The position numbers and the translations under genes are program-made. Below, one piece after another: positions 1 through 8,055 of a stretch of 64,000 bases of DNA (positions within the stretch are counted from its first letter, which is position 1; every line of letters starts with the position of its first letter). The stretch is from Saccharopolyspora kobensis (GTDB taxonomy: Bacteria > Actinomycetota > Actinomycetes > Mycobacteriales > Pseudonocardiaceae), in contig NZ_FNVB01000003.1 of NCBI RefSeq assembly GCF_900108315.1, forward strand, positions 1-64,000. The letters are read 5' to 3'. The notes below the pieces were generated by a model. That model worked only from the letters and a program-made list of their open reading frames with translations. It was not told the origin of the DNA and made no database searches.

Positions 1-358
1 ACAACGTCGTCGCCAGCAGGATCGCCAACGCCAACGACACCGCACCCGCCGCCGACACCGGAACACCCACCGCCAGCAACACCGGACGGATCAACTCACC
101 GATCAACGGCTCAGCCACATACCCGGTGACCAACGTCGTCAACGTGATCGCGACCTGCGCACCCGAGAGCTGAAACGACAACGACCGATGCGCCCTCTGC
201 ACCGCCCTCGCACGCCGGTCACCCACCGCATGCACATGAGCATCAACCGTGCTGCGCTCAAGAGAAGTCAGCGAGAACTCAGCCGCCACCGCCAGACCAG
301 TGCCCAAAGTGAGCACACCGACGAAAACCAGACCCAGAACGGCCAACAGGATTTCCAT
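1..358 (-). CDS. DUF21/CNNM (HlyC/CorC-type) membrane protein, N-terminal part
   Basis: The first 119 codons of a membrane protein run off the left edge. The start (ATG at 356-358) opens a hydrophobic helix ([16 protein letters not shown]) followed by [16 protein letters not shown] and a second helix near residues 75-115. This is the usual beginning of the DUF21/CNNM transmembrane domain found in hemolysin-like, CorC-associated proteins implicated in magnesium or cobalt efflux. CBS domains and a CorC_HlyC domain would be expected beyond the edge but cannot be seen. The 5' leader is unusually structured and is listed separately. Confidence 0.75.
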   Translation of the reverse strand, partial: MEILLAVLGLVFVGVLTLGTGLAVAAEFSLTSLERSTVDAHVHAVGDRRARAVQRAHRSLSFQLSGAQVAITLTTLVTGYVAEPLIGELIRPVLLAVGVPVSAAGAVSLALAILLATTL

Positions 359-506
359 CACCGACCGCCCCTCGGACGACCGGACATCAACTCAGAAAGG
401 CCGGGATCGCGTCCCGGCCCGGTACTGCCCCCGTCAGGGGATTGTGCCGCAGGCACTGAAGCCGTCACTCCTCGAGATGAAGCGGAGAAAAGGGACACGC
501 AGTATA
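359..506 (-). promoter_or_regulatory. Promoter and structured leader of the DUF21 gene, with terminator-like hairpin
   Basis: Read on the minus strand, a good -10 box TATACT lies at 506-501, giving a leader of about 135 nt. The leader contains a small hairpin CCCC-tgac-GGGG and then a perfect 8-bp stem GGCCGGGA/TCCCGGCC (arms 419-412 and 406-399, 5-nt loop) followed by TTTCT, which resembles an intrinsic terminator. It ends about 40 nt before the start codon. A terminator inside a leader suggests attenuation or an unrecognised metal-responsive RNA. No known riboswitch consensus was recognised. Confidence 0.35.
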
Positions 507-778
507 GCCCGCACAGATCAACCCGCAGTCGAGTGAAGTTGACCCAAATCACACTTTCGGAGGATCAAGTTCGCCGCCCGCCCGACCCCTCAGCGCGCAC
601 GCAGGAATGTCCGGTTCATGCCATTGGGTGATGTTGTGTTGATCACGATCTTCGTCGCCTTCGTCCGGAACTCGGTGCTCCCCCGATCCGTTCCTGTGTG
701 CGTGGACGACGGGCGGCCCACCCTCCGCTGTGGATCGTCCAGCCGCACGAGGCGAGGACGAAGGAAGGAACCGCAGGA
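507..778. other. Intergenic region between divergent DUF21 and Spo0M genes
   Basis: There is no convincing gene. The stretch holds the region upstream of the Spo0M gene. A near-match to the repeated intergenic palindrome of this window, TCCGCTGTGGA, lies at 724-734. The same variant overlaps the start of the gene at 25776. The ribosome binding site of the next gene is at 762-770. Confidence 0.4.
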
Positions 779-1558
779 ATGGTCTTCAAGAAGCTCCTGG
801 GCTCGCTCGGGAAAGGCGCACCGGCGGTGAACACCGTGCTGCACCAGCCCTACGCGCACCCCGGCTCGACCGTCACCGGCGACGTCCGCATCAAGGCGGG
901 CAAGCAGGACATCACCGTCGAGCACGTCGCGCTGAGTTTCGCCGCGCACGTGGAGAACGGCTACGGCGATCCGGTCGCGGTCGAGTTCCACCGCGCCGAG
1001 ATCGCCGAGCGCTTCGAGCTGAGCGGCGGCGAGGAGAAGGTGGTCCCGTTCGAGTGCCCAATGCCGTGGGAGACGCCGATCAGCAACGTGCAGGCCATGC
1101 ACCTGGACGGCATCGCCGTGGGCGTGCACACCGAGCTGCGCGTCTCGGAGGCAGGCAAGGACGAGCTCTCGACCAAGAGCGATCTCGACCCGTTCGCGAT
1201 CGAGCCGCTGCCCGCGCAGGCAGCGGTGCTGGACGCCTTCGGGCGGCTCGGCATCCAGTTCCGCGGCACCGGCCTGGCGCCCGACCGGCTCGACGGCGTG
1301 CGGCAGGAGCTGCCGTTCTTCCAGGAGATCGAGTTCTTCCCGCCGCCACCGCTGGCCGAGTACCTCAACGACGTCTGGCTGACCTTCGTCGCGGACGCCG
1401 AGGGCGTGGACGTGGTGCTGACGGTCGACAAGCTCAGCCGGATCGCCGCTTCCGACCAGATCCGGTTCCGGGAAAGCCACGACGAAGCGCCGTCGGCCGA
1501 CTGGACCGGGCGCATCCAGGGCTGGCTGCAGGAGACCGCCGAACAGCGGGCGCGCTAG
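779..1558 (+). CDS. Spo0M / sporulation-control family protein
   Basis: This 259-aa cytoplasmic protein begins MVFKKLLGSLGKGAPAVNT and contains the arrestin-like beta-sandwich signature of the Spo0M family: an early HPGSTVTGDVRIKAG segment, then FECPMPWETPISNV and a C-terminal LNDVWLTFVADAEG region. Length agrees with the family (about 250 aa). In Bacillus Spo0M affects sporulation and cell shape; in actinomycetes its role is unclear. The ATG at 779 was chosen because AGGAAGGAA lies 9 nt upstream; in-frame starts further upstream lack such a site. It is a single gene, with an ion channel gene following after 139 bp. Confidence 0.85.
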   Translation: MVFKKLLGSLGKGAPAVNTVLHQPYAHPGSTVTGDVRIKAGKQDITVEHVALSFAAHVENGYGDPVAVEFHRAEIAERFELSGGEEKVVPFECPMPWETPISNVQAMHLDGIAVGVHTELRVSEAGKDELSTKSDLDPFAIEPLPAQAAVLDAFGRLGIQFRGTGLAPDRLDGVRQELPFFQEIEFFPPPPLAEYLNDVWLTFVADAEGVDVVLTVDKLSRIAASDQIRFRESHDEAPSADWTGRIQGWLQETAEQRAR

Positions 1559-1697
1559 CGGCGGGTGTGCTGGACAGGTGCCGGTACCCGGCGTTGTGCG
1601 CTGAGTGACACCGCGGCCACCGTGTGCGGCGGGCGCCGGACCCGCCCGCTAAGTTGATCATCAACTTCCGTCCAGCACAGTCCTGCCAGGAGTTTCG

Positions 1698-2507
1698 GTG
1701 AACACGCGTGAACGGGTCCGCATGCTGGTCGACGCACCGGCGTTCCAGCGAGTCATCATCGCGGTCATCCTCGTCAACGCCTTCACCCTCGGCTGCGAGA
1801 CCTCGGCGACGCTGATGGCCGGCTACGGCTGGCTGCTGCACGCCATCGACCGGATCGCGCTGGCGGTGTTCACCATCGAGATCGCCGCCCGGCTCTACGC
1901 CCACGGCTGGCGGTTCTTCCGGGATCCGTGGAACTGCTTCGACGCCGTCATCGTCGGCGTCTCGCTGCTGCCCACCACCGGGACCTTCGGCGTGCTGCGC
2001 GCTTTGCGCGTCCTGCGGGTGCTGCGGCTGATCTCGGCGGTCCCGAACATGCGGCGCGTGGTCGGCGCGCTGCTGACCGCCGTGCCCGGGATGGCCTCGA
2101 TCGCCGCGCTGCTCGTGCTGATCCTCTACGTGGGATCGGTGATCGCCACCAAGCTGTTCAGCGAGGTCGCCCCGGAGTACTTCGGCGACCTCGGCGACTC
2201 GCTGTTCACGCTGTTCCAGGTGATGACCGGCGAGGCCTGGTCGGAGGTGGCGCGCAGCGTCATGGAGGCCGAACCGCTGGCCTGGATCTTCTTCATCGGC
2301 TACATCGCGGTCACCACGTTCACGGTGCTCAACCTGTTCATCGCGGTGGCGGTGTCGGCGATGGAGTCGCAGGTCAGCAAGGAGCGCGAGGATCGCCACG
2401 ACAGCGCGACGACCGTGCAGGACCTGCTCGGCGAGGTGCGCGGGTTGCGGGCCGAGCTCCGCGAACTCCGCGCCGAGGCCGGGAGCGCACCCACGGCGCG
2501 CTCCTGA
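1698..2507 (+). CDS. Bacterial voltage-gated cation channel (NaChBac/ion_trans family)
   Basis: The 269-aa protein has six membrane segments. S4 (about residues 97-112) carries arginines at 101, 104, 107 and 110, the expected voltage-sensor spacing. The pore loop reads FQVMTGEAWSE (174-183), aligning with the TLESWS filter of NaChBac and NavAb, so the selectivity-filter glutamate is kept but neighbours differ. S6 covers about 196-222. Residues 237-260 form a charged heptad segment, matching the C-terminal coiled coil that holds the tetramer together in this family. GTG start after CCAGGAG. Sodium selectivity is likely but not certain given the changed filter. Confidence 0.88.
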   Translation: MNTRERVRMLVDAPAFQRVIIAVILVNAFTLGCETSATLMAGYGWLLHAIDRIALAVFTIEIAARLYAHGWRFFRDPWNCFDAVIVGVSLLPTTGTFGVLRALRVLRVLRLISAVPNMRRVVGALLTAVPGMASIAALLVLILYVGSVIATKLFSEVAPEYFGDLGDSLFTLFQVMTGEAWSEVARSVMEAEPLAWIFFIGYIAVTTFTVLNLFIAVAVSAMESQVSKEREDRHDSATTVQDLLGEVRGLRAELRELRAEAGSAPTARS

Positions 2508-2519
2508 CCCCGGCGGCGG

Positions 2520-4211
2520 CTACGGCGTCGCGGTGATCCGGTCGGCCGGTGGCGGCGCGATGTCCGGGTGCGCGGCCAGGTAGTCGACGAGGGCGTCCAG
2601 GTCGACCGGGCCGCCGGTGACATCGGTCCCCTTCGTGAACTCGGTGAACCCGTCGCCGCCCGCGGACAGGAAGTTGTTCACCGACACGCGGTAGCTCGCG
2701 GCCGGGTCGACCGGCTGACCGGCGACGGTGATGCCGGAGACCTTCGACCCGGCCGGTGCGGAAGCCGAGTAGCTGTAGCGCAGCGTCGACGACACCTGCA
2801 GGATGCGCGTCGATTCGGCCTGCCACTGCTGTTCCAGCACGTTCTTCAGCTGCTCGCCGGTCAGCGTCAGGGTCTGCATGACGTTGCCGAAGGGCTGGAC
2901 CGCGTACGCCTCGCCGTAGGTGACCACGCCGTCGCCCTCACCGGCCGGGGAGGACGCGTGCACGAGGTCGGTCCGGATGCCGCCGGGGTTGGTCATCGCG
3001 ATCTGCGCGCCGTTGGCCTGGGTCGCCGCCAGCTGCGCGTCGGCGAGCACGTCACCGAGCGCGGATTCGCCGGAGGGCGCGCCTTCGCGGAGCAGGTCGC
3101 CGGTGATCGTGCCGATCTTGCGGTTGGCGATCGGCGCGGCCTTGCCGGTGGCCTCGTCGATCAGCTGCTGCGCGGCGGGATCGGCGGGCACGTCGCGGGT
3201 GACGATCCGGTTGTGGGCCTTGGTCTCCGGGCGCACCACGTCCTTGCTGCGCCGGTCGATCGTCAGGTCGGCCACCGACAGCAACCGGCCGAAGGACGCG
3301 CCCTGCAGCACCGTCCGCGGGTTGCCCGCCGGGTCCTGGACCGTGCAGTTGTACTGCTGGTGGCTGTGCCCGGTGAAGATGACGTCGACCTTCGGCGAGG
3401 CGTGCGCGGCGATCTCCGAGGCCGGTCCCGGCGTCACGCGGCAGTCGTCGGGCCCGCCGCCCTCGGTGTTGTCGCCCTGGTGCAGCAGCACCACCTGCGC
3501 CTTGACCCCGGCGCGGTCCAGCAGGTCGGCGGTGCGGCCGATGGCCTCGACCTCGTCGCCGAAGGTCAGGCCCCGCACCGCTTCCGGGGTGACCATCGCG
3601 GGCAGGTCTTCCAGCGTCACGCCGATGACGCCGATCGGCACGCCCTGGACGCGTTCGACGCTGAACGGCAGCAGCGCGGGCCTGCCGTCCTCGAAGGCGA
3701 CGTTGGCGCCCAGCTGCGGGAAGTCCGCGCCGCCGAAGGACTCCCGGAACTGGCAGCCGTCCTCGGCGTGGCAGCCGCCGGACTGGATCCGCTGCAGCTC
3801 GGCGTAGCCCTCGTCGAACTCGTGGTTGCCGACCACGGAAGCTGCCACGCCGAGCTCGTTGAGGAACTCGACGGTCGGCTCGTCGTGGAACAGCGCGGAG
3901 TTCACCGGCGAGGCGCCGATGTTGTCGCCCGCCGAGAGGACCAGCGAGTTGCGGACCTCGCCGCGCAGCTGGGCCACGTGCGTGGCCAGGTAGGCCGCGC
4001 CACCTGCGTCGACCGTGCTGCCGTCGGGCAGCGTGACCCGTCCCGAGGAACCCGCGGGCGGGTCCAGGTTTCCGTGCAGATCGTTGAAGGCGATCAGCCG
4101 GACGTCCACGGTGGCGGGTGCCGCGCTCACCGGTGCTCCCGACAGCGCGGCGGTGGCCAGCACCGCTGTTCCCAACGCCGCCGCGCGGCGGCCGAACCGA
4201 CCTGGTCTCAC
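2520..4211 (-). CDS. Secreted bifunctional metallophosphatase / 5'-nucleotidase (UshA-like)
   Basis: The 563-aa precursor has a signal peptide of about 30 residues (RRAAALGTAVLATAALSGAPVSA). The metallophosphoesterase domain shows the two-metal motifs FNDLHGNL (42-49), GDN (95-97), GNHEFD (128-133) and GHSHQQY (281-287). The C-terminal 5_nucleotid_C domain contains NPGGIRTD (408-415) and the substrate-binding stretch VNNFLSAGGDGF. It should hydrolyse extracellular nucleotides to nucleosides and phosphate. The GTG start at 4211 follows GGGAGGAG; the same frame stays open far upstream, so the start rests on this site and the signal peptide. It lies downstream of the S9 peptidase gene on the same strand, 98 bp away. 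Confidence 0.9.
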   Translation of the reverse strand: MRPGRFGRRAAALGTAVLATAALSGAPVSAAPATVDVRLIAFNDLHGNLDPPAGSSGRVTLPDGSTVDAGGAAYLATHVAQLRGEVRNSLVLSAGDNIGASPVNSALFHDEPTVEFLNELGVAASVVGNHEFDEGYAELQRIQSGGCHAEDGCQFRESFGGADFPQLGANVAFEDGRPALLPFSVERVQGVPIGVIGVTLEDLPAMVTPEAVRGLTFGDEVEAIGRTADLLDRAGVKAQVVLLHQGDNTEGGGPDDCRVTPGPASEIAAHASPKVDVIFTGHSHQQYNCTVQDPAGNPRTVLQGASFGRLLSVADLTIDRRSKDVVRPETKAHNRIVTRDVPADPAAQQLIDEATGKAAPIANRKIGTITGDLLREGAPSGESALGDVLADAQLAATQANGAQIAMTNPGGIRTDLVHASSPAGEGDGVVTYGEAYAVQPFGNVMQTLTLTGEQLKNVLEQQWQAESTRILQVSSTLRYSYSASAPAGSKVSGITVAGQPVDPAASYRVSVNNFLSAGGDGFTEFTKGTDVTGGPVDLDALVDYLAAHPDIAPPPADRITATP

Positions 4212-4309
4212 TGACTCTCCTCCCGAGGTCCTGCGACGCCAGCAGATCTTGCCCGCTGCGCGCGGCCGAGGCCAGCGATTCCGGCCGATCCGTCTACCGA
4301 GGACGGTCG

Positions 4310-6211
4310 CTAGCAGCGGCGACCGCCGAGGTGGTCGGCGAAGTGCCGCTCGATCGCGCGGTGCAGCAGCACCTTGTTCTCCGGGTGCTCGAAGCCGTGG
4401 CCCTCGCCCGCGGTGACGAGGTGCTCGACCGGCACACCACGGGCCCGCAGCGGCTCGACGATGTTGACCGATTCGTCCTGGATCACGCGGACGTCGTCGG
4501 CGCCCTGGGCGACCAGCAGCGGCGTGCGGATCCGCTCGACCATGGTGACCGGAGAGCGGGCCAGCATGTCCGCTTCCTGGGCGGGATCCTCGGGATCGCC
4601 GACGTAGCGGTACCAGCTGTTGGTCATGGCGGGCCTGGTGAACGGTGGCAGCGTGCGCATGAAGTTCGCCAGGTTGGAGATGCCCGCGCAGTCCACCGCC
4701 GCGGCGAAGTAGTCCGGTGTGGCGGTCGCGCCGACGAGCGCCGCGTAGCCGCCGTAGGAGCCGCCCGCGATCGCGATGCGGCCGGGGTCGGCGTAGCCGC
4801 GCGCCACGGCCCAGTCGGCGGCGTCGACGAGGTCGTCGTGCATCTTCCCGGCGAACTCGCCGATCGCGGCGGTGAGGTGCCGCTTCCCGTAGCCGGTGGA
4901 GCCGCGGAAGTTCACCTGCAGCACCGCGTACCCGCGGTTGGCCAGGAACTGCACCGTCGGGTTGTAGGACCAGGTGTCGTGGCACCACGGCCCGCCGTGC
5001 ACCAGCAGCACCAGCGGCAGGTCCCGCGGTTCGACGCCGACCGGCAGCGTCAGGAAGGCGGGCAGCCGCAGCCCGTCGCGAGCCGGGAAGGCCACCGCCG
5101 TCATCGGCGCCAGGTCGGCGGGGTCCAGCTGCGGGTGCGGGCGGAACAGCAACCGGCTCTCCCCCGTGGCGTGGTCGTAGAACCAGGTCGCCCCCGGGTC
5201 GCGGTCGTGGATGAACGTGGCGACCCAGCGCTGCTCGGTCACGTCCGAGGACACCGAGTGCAGCACGCCGTCGGACAGCGCGGACAGCGCCGCGTGGACC
5301 TCGGCGAAGTGCGGGTCCAGGACCTCGATCCGCGGCCGGTCGCCGGCGAAGCGGGCCGCGATGACCTCCCCGGTCCGCCTGCTGGTGAACACTGTGGACG
5401 GTGGCGCACCGGGCCCGGCGAGACCCGCGGTGCACAGGCTGTGCCCGGCCACCGCCGCGACCGCGGTCTGCGCGCCGGTCGTCCGGTCGATCCGGACCAG
5501 CCGCATGTCGTCGGAGTCCTGGTAGGCGCCGACCAGCAGCCCCGTCCCGTCGGGCGTCACCATCTGCAGCGGCAGCCCGTGCGGGTGTTCGGGGCCGCCC
5601 ATGCGGCGCAGGAACCGCTTGCGACCGGTCTCCGGATCGATGGCGGAGAACTCGCAGGCGCCGTCGTCGGCCAGCACCGACCAGAACGCCGGCTCGCCGT
5701 CGCGGTCCAGCAGGACGGTGCCGCCCGGTTCGGGCTGTTCCAGGTGCAGGTGCACCTCGCCGGTGGCGACGTCGACGCGGAACACGTCGATGGCCTCGGG
5801 GCGCCGGTTCATCCAGACCAGCACGTCGCCGGGCGCAGATTTCGCCGGGTCCACGGCGAACACGCGCAATCCCGGTGGCAGCGGGGTCAGGTCGACCGCC
5901 GGTTCGCCCGGCGCGTCGAGGTCGACCCGGTGCAGGTGCCAGTCCTCGTTGCCGTCGGTGTCCTGCAGGTACAGCAGCCAGCGCGAATCGTCGGTCCAGT
6001 AGTAGGACTTGATGCCGCGCCGGGCGTCGTTGGTGACGCACACCGCGTCCTCGTGCTCCTCGCCGACCCCGCGCACCCACACGTTCGGCCGGCCGTGCTT
6101 GGGCGCCAGGTAGGCGATGCGCGTCCCGTCCGGCGAGATCGACGCGTGGGAGAAGACCGGATCGGCGAAGAACTCCTCCACCGCGATCAGCTGCGGCGGC
6201 GTTCCGGTCAT
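4310..6211 (-). CDS. S9-family prolyl oligopeptidase-like serine peptidase
   Basis: The 633-aa cytoplasmic protein has an N-terminal beta-propeller with WD40-like repeats (HASISPDGTRIAYL at 22-35, YWTDDSRWLLYL at 71-82) and a C-terminal alpha/beta-hydrolase peptidase domain. The catalytic triad is visible: Ser485 in GGSYGGY, Asp572 or 573 in QGADDVRV, and His605 in GEGHGFE; the oxyanion region is LVHGGPW (403-409). It probably trims short peptides (acylaminoacyl or dipeptidyl peptidase type). No signal peptide. The start is the first ATG of the domain. Confidence 0.9.
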   Translation of the reverse strand: MTGTPPQLIAVEEFFADPVFSHASISPDGTRIAYLAPKHGRPNVWVRGVGEEHEDAVCVTNDARRGIKSYYWTDDSRWLLYLQDTDGNEDWHLHRVDLDAPGEPAVDLTPLPPGLRVFAVDPAKSAPGDVLVWMNRRPEAIDVFRVDVATGEVHLHLEQPEPGGTVLLDRDGEPAFWSVLADDGACEFSAIDPETGRKRFLRRMGGPEHPHGLPLQMVTPDGTGLLVGAYQDSDDMRLVRIDRTTGAQTAVAAVAGHSLCTAGLAGPGAPPSTVFTSRRTGEVIAARFAGDRPRIEVLDPHFAEVHAALSALSDGVLHSVSSDVTEQRWVATFIHDRDPGATWFYDHATGESRLLFRPHPQLDPADLAPMTAVAFPARDGLRLPAFLTLPVGVEPRDLPLVLLVHGGPWCHDTWSYNPTVQFLANRGYAVLQVNFRGSTGYGKRHLTAAIGEFAGKMHDDLVDAADWAVARGYADPGRIAIAGGSYGGYAALVGATATPDYFAAAVDCAGISNLANFMRTLPPFTRPAMTNSWYRYVGDPEDPAQEADMLARSPVTMVERIRTPLLVAQGADDVRVIQDESVNIVEPLRARGVPVEHLVTAGEGHGFEHPENKVLLHRAIERHFADHLGGRRC

Positions 6212-6427
6212 CCAGTGCTCCGATCAGAGGTGGCAGCGCCGGGAGCTGGGATCGGGGCCTGCTGCCACGTGATCCGGCACGGTGCCGTCGGGGCACGGTC
6301 GAACTCCGGCATGCCTCGTACACGTCATGATCGGCGCGAGCGGTTCACCGGCGGTCGCCGGAGCCGACCTGCGGCCCCGGCGGACCCGGTGAAGTGCCCT
6401 TGCGGGCACCGCACCTGCGGCAGGCGC

Positions 6428-7438
6428 TCACAGACCGTGGCGGCGGTCTCCGGCGACCAGCTCGCAGATCCGCGATTCGGACTCCGGGGAGAACGGCCCG
6501 GCGACCGCCCGGTCGACCTCCTCGGCAACCAGGTCGGCGTTGATCTGACCCGCGGCGGCCGCGCCCGCCGCAGCGGCGCCGCCGACCTGCGCCGCCAGGT
6601 CGGTGACGTTGCCCGCCACCCACACGCCCGGGACCGCGGTGCGCCCGCCGGCATCGGCCGGGAAGTGCTCGCCCATGCCGCTGGGGTGCTCCTGGGGCCG
6701 CAGGCCGAGATCGGCCAGGAAACCGGCGCGCGCCACCATCCGCGACGCCACCGCCACCGCCTCGCGCGCGACGACGGTCCCGTCGGCCAGCCGAACACCG
6801 GTGAGGCGGTCGCCGGTGACCTCGATCGCCGCGACCTCGCCCGGCACCACCCGGATCCCGCGGGCGATCAGCTTGCGCACGTCCTGCTCGTCCAGCGGCG
6901 AGGCGGTGCCCGCGAAGAACACGACGTCCGCGCTCCACTGCCGGAACAGCAGCGCTTGGTGCACCGACATCGGCCCGGTGGCCAGCACGCCGATGGCCCC
7001 GTCGCGGACCTCCCAGCCGTGGCAGTACGGGCAGTGCAGCACGTCGCGGCCCCACCGCTCGCGCAGCCCCGGCACCTCCGGCAGCTCGTCCACCAGCCCG
7101 GTGGTCACCAGCAGCCGCCGCGCCCGCGTCGAGCGGCCGTCGGCCAGCAGCACCGAGAAGCCCCCGTCGGCGCGGTTCACCGCGAGAACCTCGCCGGAGA
7201 TCACGTCGCCCCCGTAACCGCGCACTTCCGCCCGGCCGCGCTCCAGCAGCTCCGCCGGGCTCATCCCGTCGCGGCCCAGCAGTCCGTGCGCGGCCGCCGC
7301 CGGTGCGTTGCGCGGCTCGCCGGCGTCGATCACCGCCACCGAGCGCCGCGCCCGGGCCAGCATCAGCGCCCCGTTCAACCCTGCGGCGCCACCGCCGACG
7401 ACCACCACGTCGTAGTTCTCCGCCAACTGTCCGGTCAA
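6428..7438 (-). CDS. Thioredoxin-reductase-like NAD(P)/FAD oxidoreductase
   Basis: The 336-aa protein has the FAD-binding GGGAAG loop (15-20), the dithiol CPYC (136-139) and a C-terminal VWVAGNVTDLAAQV FAD motif, as in thioredoxin reductases. The redox pair is CPYC rather than the classical CATC, followed by HGWEVRDG, typical of a large actinomycete subgroup whose electron acceptors are unknown. I chose the TTG at 7438, because GGAGG lies 7 nt before it and homologues begin MTxQLAxNYDVVV. An ATG at 7462 with a weaker site is the alternative. A short GTGCCC-ttgc-GGGCAC hairpin lies 20 bp past the stop (6394-6409). Confidence 0.85.
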   Translation of the reverse strand: MTGQLAENYDVVVVGGGAAGLNGALMLARARRSVAVIDAGEPRNAPAAAAHGLLGRDGMSPAELLERGRAEVRGYGGDVISGEVLAVNRADGGFSVLLADGRSTRARRLLVTTGLVDELPEVPGLRERWGRDVLHCPYCHGWEVRDGAIGVLATGPMSVHQALLFRQWSADVVFFAGTASPLDEQDVRKLIARGIRVVPGEVAAIEVTGDRLTGVRLADGTVVAREAVAVASRMVARAGFLADLGLRPQEHPSGMGEHFPADAGGRTAVPGVWVAGNVTDLAAQVGGAAAAGAAAAGQINADLVAEEVDRAVAGPFSPESESRICELVAGDRRHGL

Positions 7439-7800
7439 CTCGACCACCTCCGCGACCACCATGCGAGCGGATCCCACCGGTGGCAAATGCGCTTGCGGAA
7501 ACGGCAAACCGTTGGCGTCCGGTCCGCGGTGGACGAATCTCCGAATGCGGAGTGCAACCGCTTGCTACCCGACGTGTTCGGGGCGAAAGCCCCTGCTCCG
7601 CCGGGGTCCTCCGGCCCTACCGTGGTCGGTGCGCACATACCGCGCATCCAGCTGGATCCGAGAAGCACGAGTTCGCGCGCTTCCGCCCGCCCGAGCACGA
7701 CGGCTCCGGAGGTGCGCCGGTGCTGCAGTCCGCGCAGCACGCACCATCCGACGGAATTTCACCGAATCCGGACTTCGGTCCGGGATTTCGAGGGATCAAG
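7439..7800. promoter_or_regulatory. 362-bp divergent intergenic region with two stable tetraloop hairpins
   Basis: There is no supported gene between the oxidoreductase and the small peptide gene. Two hairpins would form in a rightward transcript: GGGGC-GAAA-GCCCC near 7581-7594, and CCGGAC-TTCG-GTCCGG at 7768-7783, which ends 17 nt before the ATG of the peptide gene and just before its ribosome binding site (7790-7795). A palindromic GTCCGCGGTGGAC lies near 7520, resembling the repeated palindrome found elsewhere in the window. Confidence 0.35.
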
Positions 7801-7950
7801 ATGAAAGTCAGCACGGTCTTCAGCAACCCGAGCCGTCACTGGGGCGGCGGCTGGGGTTGGGGCTGGGGCTGGGGCCACTGGGGTGGCTGGTGGGGCGGTT
7901 GGCACCGGTGGGGCCACTGGCACCACTGGGGCCGCTGGGGTCGCTGGTGA
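7801..7950 (+). CDS. Small Trp/Gly/His-rich peptide (49 aa), possible peptide precursor
   Basis: The predicted product has a normal-looking N-terminus (MKVSTVFSNPSRH) followed by about 36 residues made almost only of Trp, Gly, His and Arg: 14 tryptophans, with units such as GWGWGWGWG and WGRWGRW. The ATG has a good ribosome binding site (GAGGGA, 5-6 nt upstream) and a UUCG hairpin just before it. I recognise no family. It could be a structural or metal- and aromatic-binding surface peptide, or a ribosomally made peptide precursor. No modification enzyme is adjacent, so the second idea is weak. A strong terminator follows at 8026-8055. Confidence 0.55.
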   Translation: MKVSTVFSNPSRHWGGGWGWGWGWGHWGGWWGGWHRWGHWHHWGRWGRW

Positions 7951-8025
7951 CCGGCCCGTCGAGCCCTTAGCTCCCAACCCGATCATCCGAGCCGGGCGTC
8001 CCCGGTGAGGTGATCACAACCCTCC

Positions 8026-8055
8026 GAGTAGCTCTCGCGTTCGCGGGAGCTACTC
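8026..8055. terminator. Bidirectional hairpin terminator between peptide gene and murE-like gene
   Basis: GAGTAGCTCTCGCG pairs with CGCGGGAGCTACTC around a GTTC loop, giving a 13-14 bp stem with one T-G pair. It lies 76 bp after the stop of the small peptide gene and contains the stop codon of the convergent ligase gene. Confidence 0.6.

Noticed and set aside
2520-6323. Very long minus-strand open frame covering the 5'-nucleotidase and the S9 peptidase region
   Set aside because: The 5'-nucleotidase occupies only 2520-4211, with a GTG, ribosome binding site and signal peptide. The upstream part is the antisense or alternative frame of the peptidase and looks like Arg/Gly/Ala-rich noise, typical of high-GC DNA.
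4118-7804. 1228-codon plus-strand open frame
   Set aside because: It lies antisense to three well-supported genes and its product is a Val/Gly/Asp/Arg-rich mix with no domain. High GC keeps such frames open by chance.
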